Positions 11,099 through 22,039 of a stretch of 64,000 bases of DNA are shown here, in pieces. Below the pieces are notes generated by a model. The model saw only the letters and a program-made list of their open reading frames with translations. It ran no database searches and was not told the origin of the DNA. The stretch lies in assembly GCA_024803745.1 (NCBI GenBank), contig JANJXV010000037.1, positions 8,581,501 to 8,645,500 on the forward strand, given 5' to 3'. The translations under genes and the position numbers were made by a program. This DNA is from Megascapheus bottae (taxonomy: Eukaryota; Chordata; Mammalia; Rodentia; Geomyidae). How positions within the stretch are numbered: the stretch's first letter is position 1; each line of letters opens with the position of its first letter.

Positions 11099-11460
11099 TA
11101 GTTAGCTGCTTTTCTCTCTCTTTTTTACTATTCCCTCAGTATAATCTACAGGGAGATTATTCAACAAAACTTAAACAAAATTGGTGTATTTGGGAAGGAG
11201 GGGACGCGGATGATAAGGACAGATCATCCTAAACTCTGCTGGTTGAACCCTACAAACATCATGTCTCTCCCTTCCTCACATGGTATCACCTTCCATATGT
11301 CATGTTAAGAGTCCAAAGAAGTCACAAGGGACCACATTAAGATGGAAGGAGACAGACCTTTCTCGATTCAAGGAAATAGGCTAACAAGGCATCCTGGCCT
11401 AGTCTGCATTCCTTCTTTCCAGAATGTAAAGATCTCGTAGTTCTAGAGTACATATATCTT

Positions 11461-11657
11461 TTTTTTTTTTTTTTGCCAGTCCTGGGCTTGAGCTAAAGGC
11501 CTGAGCACTGTCCTTGGACTTTCTCAAGGCTAGAGCTCTACCACTTGAGCCTCAGCACCACTTCCGGCTTTTTTCTATGTATGTGGTACCGAGGAATTGA
11601 ACCCGGGTCTTCATGCATGCTAGGCAAGCACTTTAACCACTAGGCCAAACTCCCGGC
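11461..11657 (-). repeat. IDL-Geo SINE, young copy
   Basis: Flanked by a perfect 18-base duplication (11443-11460 and 11658-11675) and an intact T tract. Confidence 0.93.
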
Positions 11658-11769
11658 CTAGAGTACATATATCTTGTGTGAGATACTTTCTCTTTAAGAT
11701 AATTAAAACAAGGTGGTTTGTTGCTGAGGATATATGGTATTGATTTTGTTTTAAAAAATATTATCAACT

Positions 11770-12010
11770 ATCATTTATCCAAAATTTACTATATGCTAAG
11801 CATTTGGGTAGGCATTTATAGTTATTTATATATAATATATAAATGTATATGTATAAGTATATATAGCCCTTTCAACTTCTTTGCGGGGGGGTAGTACACA
11901 ATAATTCTCACAATAATTCTGCAGCAGGAGAAACAAGCTCAGAGAGAATAAATAATTGGCCTAAAGTCCCACCATAGAAATCTCCTGAGCCAGGGTAGCA
12001 TTTTGAGGCC
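11770..12010 (+). repeat. MIR fragment with AT-rich insertion
   Basis: aaatttactatatgctaagcatttggg and agaaacaagctcagagagaataaataa follow MIR. A 12-base word (cacaataattct) is doubled near 11906. Confidence 0.65.
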
Positions 12011-12144
12011 AAAAGTTACCAACCTTGGCAGAATTTTGAGGCTGGGTCCCATTTAAGCCCTATAGGAGATACCTACAGGGTATTTTCCTAGGCTCTTAAC
12101 CTCATTCAGCAGAAACTGGTGCATTTAATGGATTTAAATATAAA

Positions 12145-12295
12145 ATGGGATCTTGGGAGATAGCATTATCCCTCTGTCTAAGATTTAACCAAATTGGCTC
12201 CTGATTCCTGGAGCCAAAGATCAGAGGTGTCAAAATATCTAGAATTGCTGTAGAAAGAAGTTATCACAACAGCTGGAAGGTACTACTCTAAATAT
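12145..12295. repeat. Duplicated patch, copy B (longer)
   Basis: Contains 12183-12257, absent from copy A. Both ends (gggatcttgggagatagca, aagttatcacaacagctgga) are nearly identical. Confidence 0.85.
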
Positions 12296-12555
12296 TCCCC
12301 AGCAAAACACTCCTACATTCCTGGTCCCCTTGTTTGGAAGAACAGCCCACTATGAATCTTTTCCATCTATAATTCTCTTCTCCCAATGGTAATCCTTGAG
12401 GCTTGTTTCAGAATGACTGAGGCAGGTGACAAATGAGTCACATGGGGTCAGAGCAAAATTAGCCAGTGGGAGAGAAAAATTGCCACTGTAGATGGGCCCT
12501 AGGGAGCTACACTCAAGCCCTAGTCTTCTTTGTTTTGTCCCTGCAAAAAACATAT

Positions 12556-12786
12556 TTTTTTTGGTCCTGGTTTGGAGGCTTGAACTCAGGACCTGTGCAT
12601 TATCCTTGAGCTTTTTTTGTGCACACCTAGCAAGTGCTCTACCACTTGAACCACGACTCTACTTCCAGCTTTTTTATTGGAGATGTGTCTCATGGACTTC
12701 CCTGCCTGGGTTAAATTCAAATCAGGATCCTCGGATATCAGTCTCCTGAGTATCTAGGATTTACCAGTGTGAGCCACCAGCTCCTG
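12556..12786 (-). repeat. SINE, 7SL-headed family, diverged
   Basis: ggaggcttgaactcaggacc ... gtgtgagccaccagctcctgg. Confidence 0.8.
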
Positions 12787-13486
12787 GAGGAAGTGGATGC
12801 TTTTGACATGGGGAGCATAATATGCTCTGTTTCTTTTCTGTCCCAGTATACTGACTTTAACTTGATTTCTTCAGTGATTCTCAGAACTTGACCTTCATCA
12901 CTCCAAATTACATCTGGAAACCCTTTGAGATTGTCATGGTCTCATCTCATGGCCCCTGAAACTTGATGTGAAACAGACATTTTGTGGCTCATCTTTTTCA
13001 CATGCAGAGATCCCGATGTTATCTCTTCTAGCTAGTGAACTCCTAAATAGTAGGATCCAAGTTAGGGCTGGATATTGTCCACTGGCATGCATCTCCTTTC
13101 CCTACTTTTTTCTCGTGTGTTTCAAAGACTACAGAGCTAGCCTACGTTCCTCTGACTCTCTTACCCTTAGGTGCACTTGTGTGACTAGATGGCAGAAAGA
13201 AGGAAGAAGCCCTCTTTCTGCTATTTTGGTCATTTTGCTGGCATGTGGGACCCGAGAGACATGGGATTCTCTTATAGCAGCCATCCCAGTTCACTGAGCT
13301 CTGCTTCCTAATTCCTTGATGGCAGCTCTCTGACAATGTGCTTTTTAAATCAATAGTTCCAGCTGTGGCCTTTGACCTCTTGCCTTACTGGTCACGGCAA
13401 ACATATTAGCCCCCTTGGTGTACTTTCAGGGAATGGAGCTTATCCCAGAAGTTATTTCAACAATTCCCTCTGGCTAAAAGTACCGA

Positions 13487-13703
13487 GGGCTGGGAGCATA
13501 GACTATTGTGGTAAAGTGCTCACCTAGCATGCACAAAGCCCTGGGTTCAGTTCCTTAATACCACATACTCAGAAGAAGCCAGAAGTGGAGCTGTGGCTCA
13601 AATGGCAGAACACTAGCCTTGAGCAAAAAGTGTCCAAGGACAGTGCTCAGGGCCTGAGTTCAAGCCCAATACTGATAAAAACAAAAAAACAAACAAGCAA
13701 ACA
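13487..13703 (+). repeat. IDL-Geo SINE, older copy
   Basis: Both monomers present with many changes; tail aaaacaaaaaaacaaac. Confidence 0.85.
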
Positions 13704-13849
13704 CCTAGCATGCTTTCTGTTTCCACCAAACCTTCACATGGTTGTAAAAATGAGTTCTAAAATGAAAGCAGAATAAAGCCAATGTTAAGGAGAAAACATT
13801 GCTTTTCTCATCCACTGATAGGCTCATGGCTGAGATCTGTATAACAAAA

Positions 13850-14200
13850 GACAGATTAACAAGAAAAAAAACCCAGTCCACATTTATTTAATAGAAATTT
13901 TATATAACATTGAAGCTTTCATATGGATAAAAAGACCCAAACAAACAAAGAGATGTGTAAGTTGTCATGCACAGGTATGATTAGACAGAGGAAAATATGA
14001 CCTAATGGAAATAAAATGGAGTTAGGGCTTAGTAAGGCCTGTTTGTTCAAATTATTCTTGATAATTCTGTCTTTGAAGACAAGGTTGTTCCTTCCCTGGG
14101 TATCCGGAATAAGGATTTTATGACTTATTTCAGGAGAGAAAGAAGGGACAAAGCCTAAGGTATTATGGCCTGCTTCACAGAAGAAGAAAGATGGGTGAGA
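13850..14200. repeat. Possible old interspersed repeat, class unknown
   Basis: The stretch reads like a decayed transposon or LTR (aacaagaaaaaaacccagtccacatttatt) but I cannot assign it. Confidence 0.25.
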
Positions 14201-14344
14201 GAGAGAAGGGGATGGAAGAATGACCTTCCTGTCATTAACAAAATGCTATATTATTTTGGAGCAGGTGTGCCCCAAATTTATTACTAGGATGATAAAAGGT
14301 AGGAGGCCAGTGCTAAGTAGACATAAAAAATTCATTATCATAGA

Positions 14345-14415
14345 GCTGAGGGTAGGCTGGGTGGTAGAGTGCTTGTGTAGCATGCATGAAGTCCTGGAGT
14401 CTGTCTCCCTACTGC
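14345..14415 (+). repeat. ID-like monomer
   Basis: gctgggtggtagagtgcttgtgtagcatgcatgaagtcctgg; right half missing. Confidence 0.6.
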
Positions 14416-14652
14416 CCCTTCCTTGTCCCCCAATCAGCCTCTCTTACTAACAACTGGTAAGCTTTCTCATTCAGATTCTAACAATGTTATCCAAATTCCT
14501 CAAATAATGCATAATAAATATTTGTTGGGGTTTTTTTTGTATATCAGTTATACCTCAATAACAATGATTTAAACAACAATAAATTCCAAGCAAAGACACA
14601 GTTAGAGACAGAGCAGATAGATAGAAATGAACATATTTCAAAAGTATATGGC

Positions 14653-15078
14653 TGGGCTGGGAGTTTAGCTTAGTGGCAGCACCTAGCATGCACAAAGCCT
14701 GGGGTTTGATTCCCAGTACCACATAAACAGCAAAGGCTGGGGGCCAGGAATTTGGCCAAGTGGAAGAGTGTTTGCCTAGCATGCACGAAGACCCGGGTTG
14801 GATTCCTTGGCACCACATACATAGAAAAAAAAGCCAGAAGTGGTGCTGAAGCTCAAGTGGTAGAGCTCTAGCCTTGAGAAAGTCCAAGGACAGTGCTCAG
14901 GCCCTGAGCTCAAGCCCAGGACTGGCAAAAACAAAAACAAAGACAAAAAAAAAAAACAGCAAAGGCTGGAAGTGGTGCTGTGGCTCAAGTGGCTGACAGT
15001 TACCTTTAAGCAAAATAAAGTTCAAGAACAGTGCCCAGGCCCTGGGTTCAAGCCCCAAGACTGGCAAAAAAAAAAAAG
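14653..15078 (+). repeat. IDL-Geo SINE (outer, split)
   Basis: Left monomer 14653-14740 and right monomer 14970-15078 are separated by a complete second copy. Confidence 0.9.
14741..14953 (+). repeat. IDL-Geo SINE (inner, nested)
   Basis: Full dimer, flanked by the perfect 16-base duplication aaacagcaaaggctgg (14725-14740 and 14954-14969). Confidence 0.93.
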
Positions 15079-15119
15079 TGTCTGGCTTATTATAGGAATT
15101 AGTTTTATGCAGCTCACTC

Positions 15120-15328
15120 TTTTTTTTTTTTTTTTTTTTGGCCTATTCTGAGGCTTGAATTCAGGGCCTAGGCACTTTCCTTGGGCACTTTTTGCTCAAG
15201 AGCTAGCACTCTTCCACTTGAGCCACAGCACCACTTTGGGCTTTTTCTCAATATGTGGTGCTGAGGAATCAAACCCAGGGCTTTGTGCATGCTTAGCAAG
15301 CACTCTACCACTAGGCTATGCTCCCACC
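15120..15328 (-). repeat. IDL-Geo SINE
   Basis: 20-base T tract then the reverse dimer; possible imperfect target duplication gcagctcactctt/gcagcttaccctt. Confidence 0.88.
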
Positions 15329-15844
15329 ACGGCAGCTTACCCTTCACATATAGGAGTTCAGAACTATACTATACATTCAGTGTTAAATGTGAGCTTAACA
15401 TGTCTCTCCCTCACACATGCAATATGACTTAGAATTCTCTCAAACATTTTCATTCTCTTCACCTCAAATAATATGAGGTATGGTACTGAAGGTAAGACAC
15501 ATGTGTATTAGAGTCAGAATCCAGGTGAAGTGGTGAGCCTTCAGTGAAAGAAGGAAGTATGGACTAGAATAATGAGGAGAGAGAGCTGGAAGTAGATGAG
15601 TGGTATAATGGGAGTGAATTTAAGTAGAAGTGAGGGAGGGAGGTGAATTAAAGGGTGTTTGAGGGACAGAAAAACAGGAGAACCTATTCCCAACTCCCTC
15701 ACTCTTGGCTAACAAGCTCAACTGCACAGTATGTGAAAAACATAAGGCCCTAGATAAACATTTACTGAACCAAAGAACAAAATCAGGGAGGATAGAAGAA
15801 GGAGAAGGATGCAGTGGAATATGTGTACATTAATAACTCCCAAC

Positions 15845-16035
15845 AGCCACTAGGTTCTATTATAAGACAGGCACTTTGGTAAGCATCTTAAAAACATCAG
15901 CTTAATTCCTCAACAAGAAGAAATTAGTAGCAATGGGCAATCAAACTGAGGCTCAGGTAGTTTAAGTAACTCAATCACATGAGCTGTGACAATCAAGATT
16001 TGAATCCCAACTTATTTGACTTCAAAACCAATGTT
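15845..16035 (+). repeat. MIR
   Basis: aagacaggcactttggtaagcatc, ctgaggctcaggtag and gatttgaatcccaac in MIR order. Confidence 0.7.
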
Positions 16036-17526
16036 TCTCATTAGCATATTGTATGTGTTCCCCTGGAGTCAAGTGTAGGTGTAGGCCTTTCACCTCTCCC
16101 CATCCTGTGTACCCAAAAGTCTAGAGGGAACCCCAAAAGATATGATCCCAGACCTGGCCAATCAGTGCTGAGAATACTGAGAGAAAAGGAATGAGGGGTA
16201 GGTGTACCCCGGCTGAGGAGGGACCATATTAAAACCTCATCTTCAACAACAGAAAGAAAAACAATTTGAAACTTAATCATCTCCCAGAATTATGATCCCT
16301 CCCCGCAGCAGGGAGCACATTAGCAGAGCTGAGAAATGATAATTCAGCAGCCCCCAACCCAGCAGGGAGGGAAGAAGAGGAGGGAGGAGAAAGGGAGGAA
16401 AACAGAAGCAAGCTTGGAGTGAGATGGGGGAAGGGGGAAAGAGGCAGGGTCTGACCTTCCTTGTTCTTTGCCCTGTCCAGGTCTAAGACAAGGTTCCAGG
16501 GTACTGGTCTGAATTCTTTTGATTCTGCTTAGATAGGGCAGGAGTCAGGAGGCTCCCTGGATTAGTTGTTAGCAGGGATTAATGCCCACGTCCAGAGCTG
16601 CATCCAAGTCCACTCAGGCCAGATATGGTTTGTGGTCTTAGCCTGCCTGCGTGGGGAAGAGTTTCGAAGGCATCAGGGCCGGCCTTGTGCGCCCCTTGTC
16701 CCAAGGCACCTAGGAGAATCAGCGGCCCTTCAGAACCACAGTTGCTGGACAGCTCCCAGCCCCAACCTCCATGTACCCGAGGGGCGGGGCTAGGCTTCCC
16801 ACGCCTCCGAGGGCCCCACCCTTAGGGAAGCGCAAAGACTGCTGGGAACTCCGGGGGGTGGGAGGGAGACTGGGGTCATGGAAGGGTCCCGATGGATATC
16901 TGTTAGGAACTTTGAGACTGGAGCCTCGGGGGCAATTTCTCCAGACACATTCCTTCCTTCTGAGTCGAGACCCCCTTGGTCCCCACAACACACTCCCCCC
17001 AGGCGGGGGACAATGGTGCCTTCAGCCCCCAGACATGAATGGGGCCTTTGAAAACAGCACGCCATGGGGTCAGCGTCGGCCACTGGGTCCACGGGGCCGC
17101 CCAGCCTTCGGATCAAGGAATGGAATCCCCAGCCTGGGAAGGGAGGAGAGCTAGTGCGGGTGTAAAAGGATCCCTCGGTCGCTCTCTGATGAGTCTTGGG
17201 AAGAGATCCATTCCAAATCAGACAGTTCCTAGTAAAGAAATATTCTAAGACATATGTAAGCTGCTGAGGAGGAAGGACTATTCCCTCATTGTGCCAGGAG
17301 ACAGGACAGTTCTCTGATCCCCTTCTCAAGAGCAGCAGAGCAAACTGCAGGGGGAGAGAATCTACCAAGATTTTGCTATCTCCCCAAATCACGGTTTCAC
17401 TGTTTAGATGGGGCAGTTTGCCACCTTCTGTCAGTGCTCATGTCCCTTCATCTGGAGCTGTCCCTGAGGCTTGATCCTTCTTGATTCTTCTCTTTCCTCT
17501 GGCTCCTGCACTGTACAGCCTATCAG

Positions 17527-17540
17527 GTTTCTATGGAAAC
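17527..17540. promoter_or_regulatory. RFX X-box-like palindrome 1
   Basis: GTTTCTATGGAAAC, an inverted repeat of GTTTC/GAAAC with the central ATGG of the RFX consensus GTTGCCATGGCAAC. Confidence 0.45.
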
Positions 17541-18537
17541 GGGCTAGGAAGGCTCTGCCAGAAGGCCAAGGCCACTACTGCACTTGAGGGGAAGGGGAGG
17601 AGAGAAATTGAAGTGAGGAGCGGGAGGTGAGTTCTAGTTATTCCCAAAGGCGACAGCCAGGTGTGGTGAGTGGGACTTCTATGGGAGGAGTGGGCCTAGA
17701 GGAGAGAGTGGGTGGATAGGGTTGGGGTGAGGCCTGGGAGCTAGATACAGAGATGAAATTATATGGTTGAGAGGTTTCTCATTCCCTTACTTCCAGTATC
17801 CCAGCAATCTAAAGAAGCTCTCTTGCAAGAAGCTCTATTTCTTTTACTCCCTCCAGGGAACTAAAGGGTGCCTAAGAAACCGGAGAGGAAATCAGAGTGA
17901 GGAATGGGTTCAAGAGGGTTTAGGAATTTCCTTTGGTCCTGTGAAGGCAGAGGTAGCCAGATACTTAGGCATGTCTGGTACTTTAATGGTACCTGTCCCT
18001 GGAACCTCCTTTTAAGGAGCTAGGGGTGAGGTAGGCCTGGAAGATGGTAGCTTCTCTCTTTCTGTCCATCCCCTCAGGATATTGGACTATAAAAAGAAGA
18101 AAGTGGGGGTGGCAGAGTGGGGGTTGAACAGAGACAGGAGGGCCTAGGGAGGGGTGTGTGCAAGGGTTGGTACAAATAGGGAATATCTGAGAAGTTTTAT
18201 CTGTTGATTCTTAGCACATAAGCCCTAGTCCTCCCTCTTTCCCAATGTTCCAAACGTAAGGCAAAGTTGCTTCTTGGCCAGGGACTATTGGAGATCTGAG
18301 TCCTGGAAGAGTGTGCTATGGGGTCCCTTGGGAAGGGGACTCTCTGGTTATCAGAAGGCTCAGCAAAGCTTCCCTGGGGGGAGAGGGGAGTGAAAGGGAT
18401 CTCCTGGGAAGCTAGGGTTCCCTGGATCCAAGCCAATGGCTCTCCTTTGGCCACAGCCCCCAGCACAGTCATCTTGGTGTTTGCTTATTTTGGTTATTTT
18501 TTGATCAGATATTTTGGCACTGTGCACACTGCCTCCT

Positions 18538-18551
18538 GTTGCCATGGCAGC
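18538..18551. promoter_or_regulatory. RFX X-box-like palindrome 2
   Basis: GTTGCCATGGCAGC matches the consensus GTTGCCATGGCAAC at 13 of 14 positions. It lies inside the candidate conserved block 3.2 kb upstream of the inferred PCDH1 start. Confidence 0.5.
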
Positions 18552-18869
18552 CGTGACAGGGGCTGAGGCACCGTGAGAAAAATACCAAAATTAATGAGTG
18601 AGCGAAAGTGCAGCCGAGAGAAAAACAAGGTTAAAAAAAGAGTTAAAACGGTAATGAAAACAGGCTTCCCAGCTCCACAGCAGAGCAGCTGCTGAGGCCT
18701 CCCTGGGGCAGCAGCCCTCACCCAACCTGGGGTTCCTGGAGTCTCCCAGACCTCTAGGCAGGACTCGCTTTCTTCCCCTACCCAGCTAGTCTCAGATCCA
18801 GCAAAGCCACTTGGGAACTATCCTAACCAGATCAGTTCCCAACACAAGTAGCATCCTCCCTCCCAGAAC

Positions 18870-19386
18870 AGCATCCCAGGGAACAGCTTCTCATCTCCTA
18901 GACAACAGAGTCCCAGATACAGCCCCCACACAATAGTGGTCCAACTATATTACCAAGAAATGGCCTCCCAGCTACACCCGAGCTTTGGAGCTTTAATTGC
19001 AGGCATAACAGCATCCCAGCTAGAGTCCTGTACATAAGAACAGCCCAGCTACAATTCTGGGCAATAGCATCCTAGCTATAGCCAATCCCCAGTATGCTGT
19101 CATCACAGCTATAGCTTCAGGACCAATAGAATCCTAGCTACAATCCTATACACAATAGTAGCTCTGCTCTTATCCCAGGTAACAGCCTGCTTCCCAGGTA
19201 CAGGCTCCTAGCAACAGCTTCTTATCTCCTAGGATCTGGGCAGTGGATTTAGCTACAGTTCCACTTCTATCTTGTTAACAGAGAACAGCTTCTTGGCTAC
19301 AGCCTGTCTCAGGTGTATCAGCCTCACCTATAGCTTCAGATACAATGCAATTTTCATTATAGCTTTCTCTCATCATACACACACAC

Positions 19387-19424
<38 letters not shown>

Positions 19425-19600
19425 GCGCACGCGCGGTTTTCTGATAATCTGATCAGCTATAGCTTAAGCACATCCACATCACATCACTGCAACAGTGTCC
19501 TAGCTGCAGTCAGAAGCAATTGAGTTTCTCTTAGTTTCAGGTTATACAGCATCCCTGTCCTTTTAGCTACAGCCATCCCACATGTCAGCATATCACAGCA
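18870..19600 (+). repeat. Degenerate tandem array, core near CAGCATCCTAGCTACAG
   Basis: The core word (cccagcta, cctagcta, cacagcta followed by cag or tag) recurs at 18967, 19015, 19044, 19071, 19104 and 19133, a spacing of 27-33 or about 48. More decayed copies continue to about 19575. A 20-base word (aacagcttctcatctcctag) at 18882 returns at 19213 with one mismatch, suggesting a higher-order copy. A CA microsatellite interrupts it. Confidence 0.6.
19376..19436 (+). repeat. (CA)n(CG)n microsatellite
   Basis: About 45 bases of CA followed by alternating CG/CA (acgcgcgcacgcgcgg); it splits the degenerate array. Confidence 0.9.
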
Positions 19601-19689
19601 AGCATCCCAACCATTTCCACACCTGATATCACCCAGACTCCATTCTCTAGAGACAGGCCCAGCTAGTCTCTCAGTCACTGTCAGATTCA

Positions 19690-20600
19690 GGAGCCTCCCC
19701 TAATGCTTTACTTGCCAACCAGTCCTCCTCCCAGTTTGGTACAAGGCCAAGAGCCTCGCTTCCCTCTTCAGATGCCACCTCTTTTATTCCCCAGTAATCT
19801 TCCTCCCAACCCCAGCCCTCTTTCCCAGTCTTCCTTTCTAGGGAAGACAGGCCCCAATTCCCATACCCACATTGCCCCCAATCAGGACCCTGTCACAGAA
19901 CCCATCCTGGTAGCTGGAGTTGGAGGGGACAGAAAGCAAGGAAGAAGGTTAGGCACACCCTGATGTTGCTGCCTTGGCCCAGTTCTGCTCCAACCACTTG
20001 GTGTATGATTTGGGTTTGATGGTGATGGAGCAGGGAGGATGGAGGAGAACATCTGGGAGATTAGCATTTCCTGCCAGGCTCGGTGGCTGCTGAGCCTGCT
20101 CAGCCCAGAGCAAGGGAGGAGAACAGAGGAGCCTTTGAATGGCTCCCAGCAAGCAGCCTGGGGAGGGTTTGCTGCAGCGGGCAGCAGGCGCATGCTGGGG
20201 GCAGGGAGGCTGGGGCAGCTCTGCTGTGGAAGATTTCTTCTCTCTGGGCCACTGATTTCCTCCTTGGCTCTATACTCAGTCAGAGGAGCAAGTGAGAGCT
20301 TTGCAGGGACTGTGAGGCCACTTAGAGGACAGATCCTCCTTTCACTAGCATATGTCATTTCCCATCCAGAGCTCTGTCTGTACTTGGAATCCTGGGGCTG
20401 AGGACTACGACTGAGGGTGACAATAGAAGTTCAGTCCAGAAAGGGTAAGGGACTTCTTAGGGTGAGATCTTGGGGAAGTTCTTGCTAGTTTTCTTACCTA
20501 GCCACAGAGATCTGCCTTACCTGAAGACTATCCAGAGAGAGGCCAGGGCTGGGAAGAGGTGGAAGCAGAGGAAAGAGACAAGGGATCTTAGAATGATGGT
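19690..20600. other. Unique sequence between array and CpG island
   Basis: No repeat or exon recognised. CAGC-rich around 20.08-20.22 kb. Confidence 0.5.
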
Positions 20601-20857
20601 AGGGATGCAGCACGGAGAGACGACAGGGATGAGGACGTAGAAGCTATGGCGGTAACCCAGAGACGAGTCCTGCCATATCGAGGGCTTTTTCCACACCCAG
20701 TGCCAGCTCTTGCTAGCAGGGAGCTCTCAGGGTTCTGACCTAGAATACCCGGCCTGGGACTACAGGTGGCACCGGCAGGAGGTCTGATTGAATTGGGGCA
20801 CTTGGCAGCCCGGGGTACAAACCCTGAGGAGGAAGGAGCTCCTAAGCTGTTTACAGT

Positions 20858-20871
20858 CCTGCAGATGGCGC
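20858..20871 (+). promoter_or_regulatory. Candidate CTCF site at island edge
   Basis: CCTGCAGATGGCGC matches the CTCF core CCASYAGRKGGCRS at 13 of 14 positions (T for A at position 3). It lies about 0.9 kb upstream of the inferred start, at the island border. Confidence 0.45.
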
Positions 20872-20899
20872 CAGAGAGCCAGAGCTGAGCGCGAGGAAC

Positions 20900-21060
20900 C
20901 GAGTGTTGGAGTGTGTGAGACACTGCGTGTGACACCGTGTGTGACTGCTGAGTGTGAGTGTGACGGGGAGCGTGTGGCACTGCGAGGGCGTGTGGCACAG
21001 GCCGTGACTCCGCGCGTCCTCGAGGCTCAGGGACCCGTGTGACTCTCTGAGTGTCCGGAT
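20900..21060 (+). repeat. Degenerate GTG/TGTGAC-rich stretch upstream of promoter
   Basis: The words gtgtgac and gtgtggcac recur with loose spacing from about 20910 to 21055. It looks like a decayed TG-rich minisatellite; no clear period. Confidence 0.45.
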
Positions 21061-21684
21061 GTCCCGGGCGAATGTGTGTGGCCACATCCCCCCCCACGGC
21101 CCAGAGGGCAGGTGACAGGGGGCCCGGGGAAGAACCGAGGTCAGGCGCGCCGCTTCATCCTCTCACTGGCGTACCGCCCTCCCCCTCGCTCTAGAACTCG
21201 CGGATCCCGCCCCCCTCCCGCGGTCCCCTCCACCGTCCCACCCCGCGGCGGCTGCGGCCCCCGGGCTGACCGCTCTGCGGCGTCGGCCGGAGGGGGAGGT
21301 GCGCTTCCCCGGAGCGCAGCGAGAGGGAGGGCCGCGAGGGGTGCCTCGGGGGTCGGGGCGGGGGAGAGTGGACCTGGAGGGCCAGGTGCAGGGGAAGGAG
21401 GCTCCGACGGAGACAGCTCCCCAACCCCGACTTCCCAGGGGGGAGGATGGGGGACAGGTGTCGGTGCGCGCGGGGAGGGGACTCGCGAGGGTCCAGGACA
21501 GAGGCTTGGGTGGGATTAGAGAGAGGTGAAGACGGGACGGGGGGGGGAGGAATTGAAAGGGGGGAGGATGTGTATCCCAGCCTCGGGCAAGGGAGCCCAC
21601 AAGGGGGAGGAGGTCCAGTCTGGGGGAGCGGTGCTTAGGGTCCCCTCCCGGCGGGACCGGAGCGGTCCCGAGCTCCACCTCCCG

Positions 21685-21770
21685 GCCAGAGGGGGGGCGG
21701 GGAGGCGGGCGGGAGGCGGGCGGGCGGGCCAGGAGGGAGGGGGAGGGAGGGGGCGGGCCGGGCTGTGCGC
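21685..21770 (+). promoter_or_regulatory. Core promoter region with clustered GC boxes
   Basis: The stretch has repeated GGGGCGGG and GGCGGGCGG elements (Sp/KLF type), no TATA box, and lies just upstream of the GCC-rich leader. This arrangement is typical of a CpG-island promoter. The start site is an inference from position. Confidence 0.6.
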
Positions 21771-21787
21771 TCCGCTCGCTGCTGGCT

Positions 21788-21818
<31 letters not shown>

Positions 21819-21999
21819 CACCGCCGCCGCCGCCGCCACCGCCGCCGCTACCGCCTCACACACTCGGGGAGCGGGAGCGCGGCGCGGACGCGAAGCTGCC
21901 GGGCTGCTGCGCCCGGAGCCAGCCGGAGCCGGAGCCCGAACCGCAGCGCCAGCCCCAGCCGTGCCGAGCCGCAGCCCGGGCCGGGGCCGGCGGCGGCTC
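21770..21999 (+). other. PCDH1: PCDH1 5' UTR in exon 1 (start approximate)
   Basis: A GC-rich leader between the last GC-box cluster and the ATG. It includes the GCC repeat at 21788-21853 and has no upstream ATG. The exact transcription start is not visible from sequence alone. Confidence 0.6.
21788..21853 (+). repeat. GCC trinucleotide repeat in the 5' UTR
   Basis: About twenty near-perfect GCC units with three ACC interruptions and one GCTACC unit at the end. It sits in the predicted leader about 150 bases before the start codon, so length changes could affect translation or methylation. Confidence 0.9.
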
Positions 22000-22039
22000 A
22001 TGGACAGCGGGGCGGGCGGCCGGTGCTGCCCGGAGGCGG
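22000..22039 (+). CDS. PCDH1: PCDH1 coding exon 1 (first 13 residues plus one base)
   Basis: This exon encodes MDSGAGGRCCPEA plus the first base of a split Val codon and ends at a GTAAGG donor. It is the first ATG downstream of the GC-rich leader: I see no ATG between about 21.57 kb and this one, and the frame is open upstream. The start context is mixed, with C at -3 and G at +4. The peptide agrees with the human N-terminus I remember apart from single substitutions. It precedes the hydrophobic signal sequence by more than 30 residues, which is unusual, and a second Met with a better context lies at the start of exon 2. Intron 1 is phase 1 and about 8.1 kb long. Confidence 0.88.

Larger units (their letters stand above)
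1..16279. other. Repeat-rich intergenic region upstream of PCDH1
   Basis: No exon of a protein gene is visible. Open frames here mostly lie inside SINEs, especially the recurrent peptide like LGLSSGPEHCPW, which is reverse-strand IDL-Geo. Stretches with nothing recognised include 720-1,900, 7,940-8,750, 12,790-13,480 and 15,340-15,840. Confidence 0.7.
16280..18730. other. Unique upstream region with candidate conserved elements
   Basis: No SINE for more than 2 kb. AT-rich blocks at 16.28-16.35 kb (AATCATC, ATTAGCAG, ATAATTCAG) and 18.44-18.66 kb (GTTTGCTTATTTTGG, AAAATTAATGAG) resemble conserved enhancers. 16.6-17.1 kb is moderately CpG-rich. No supported exon. Confidence 0.5.

Noticed and set aside
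16790..17392. 200-residue minus-strand open frame upstream of the promoter
   Set aside because: No known domain, no splice signals, no homolog that I recognise.
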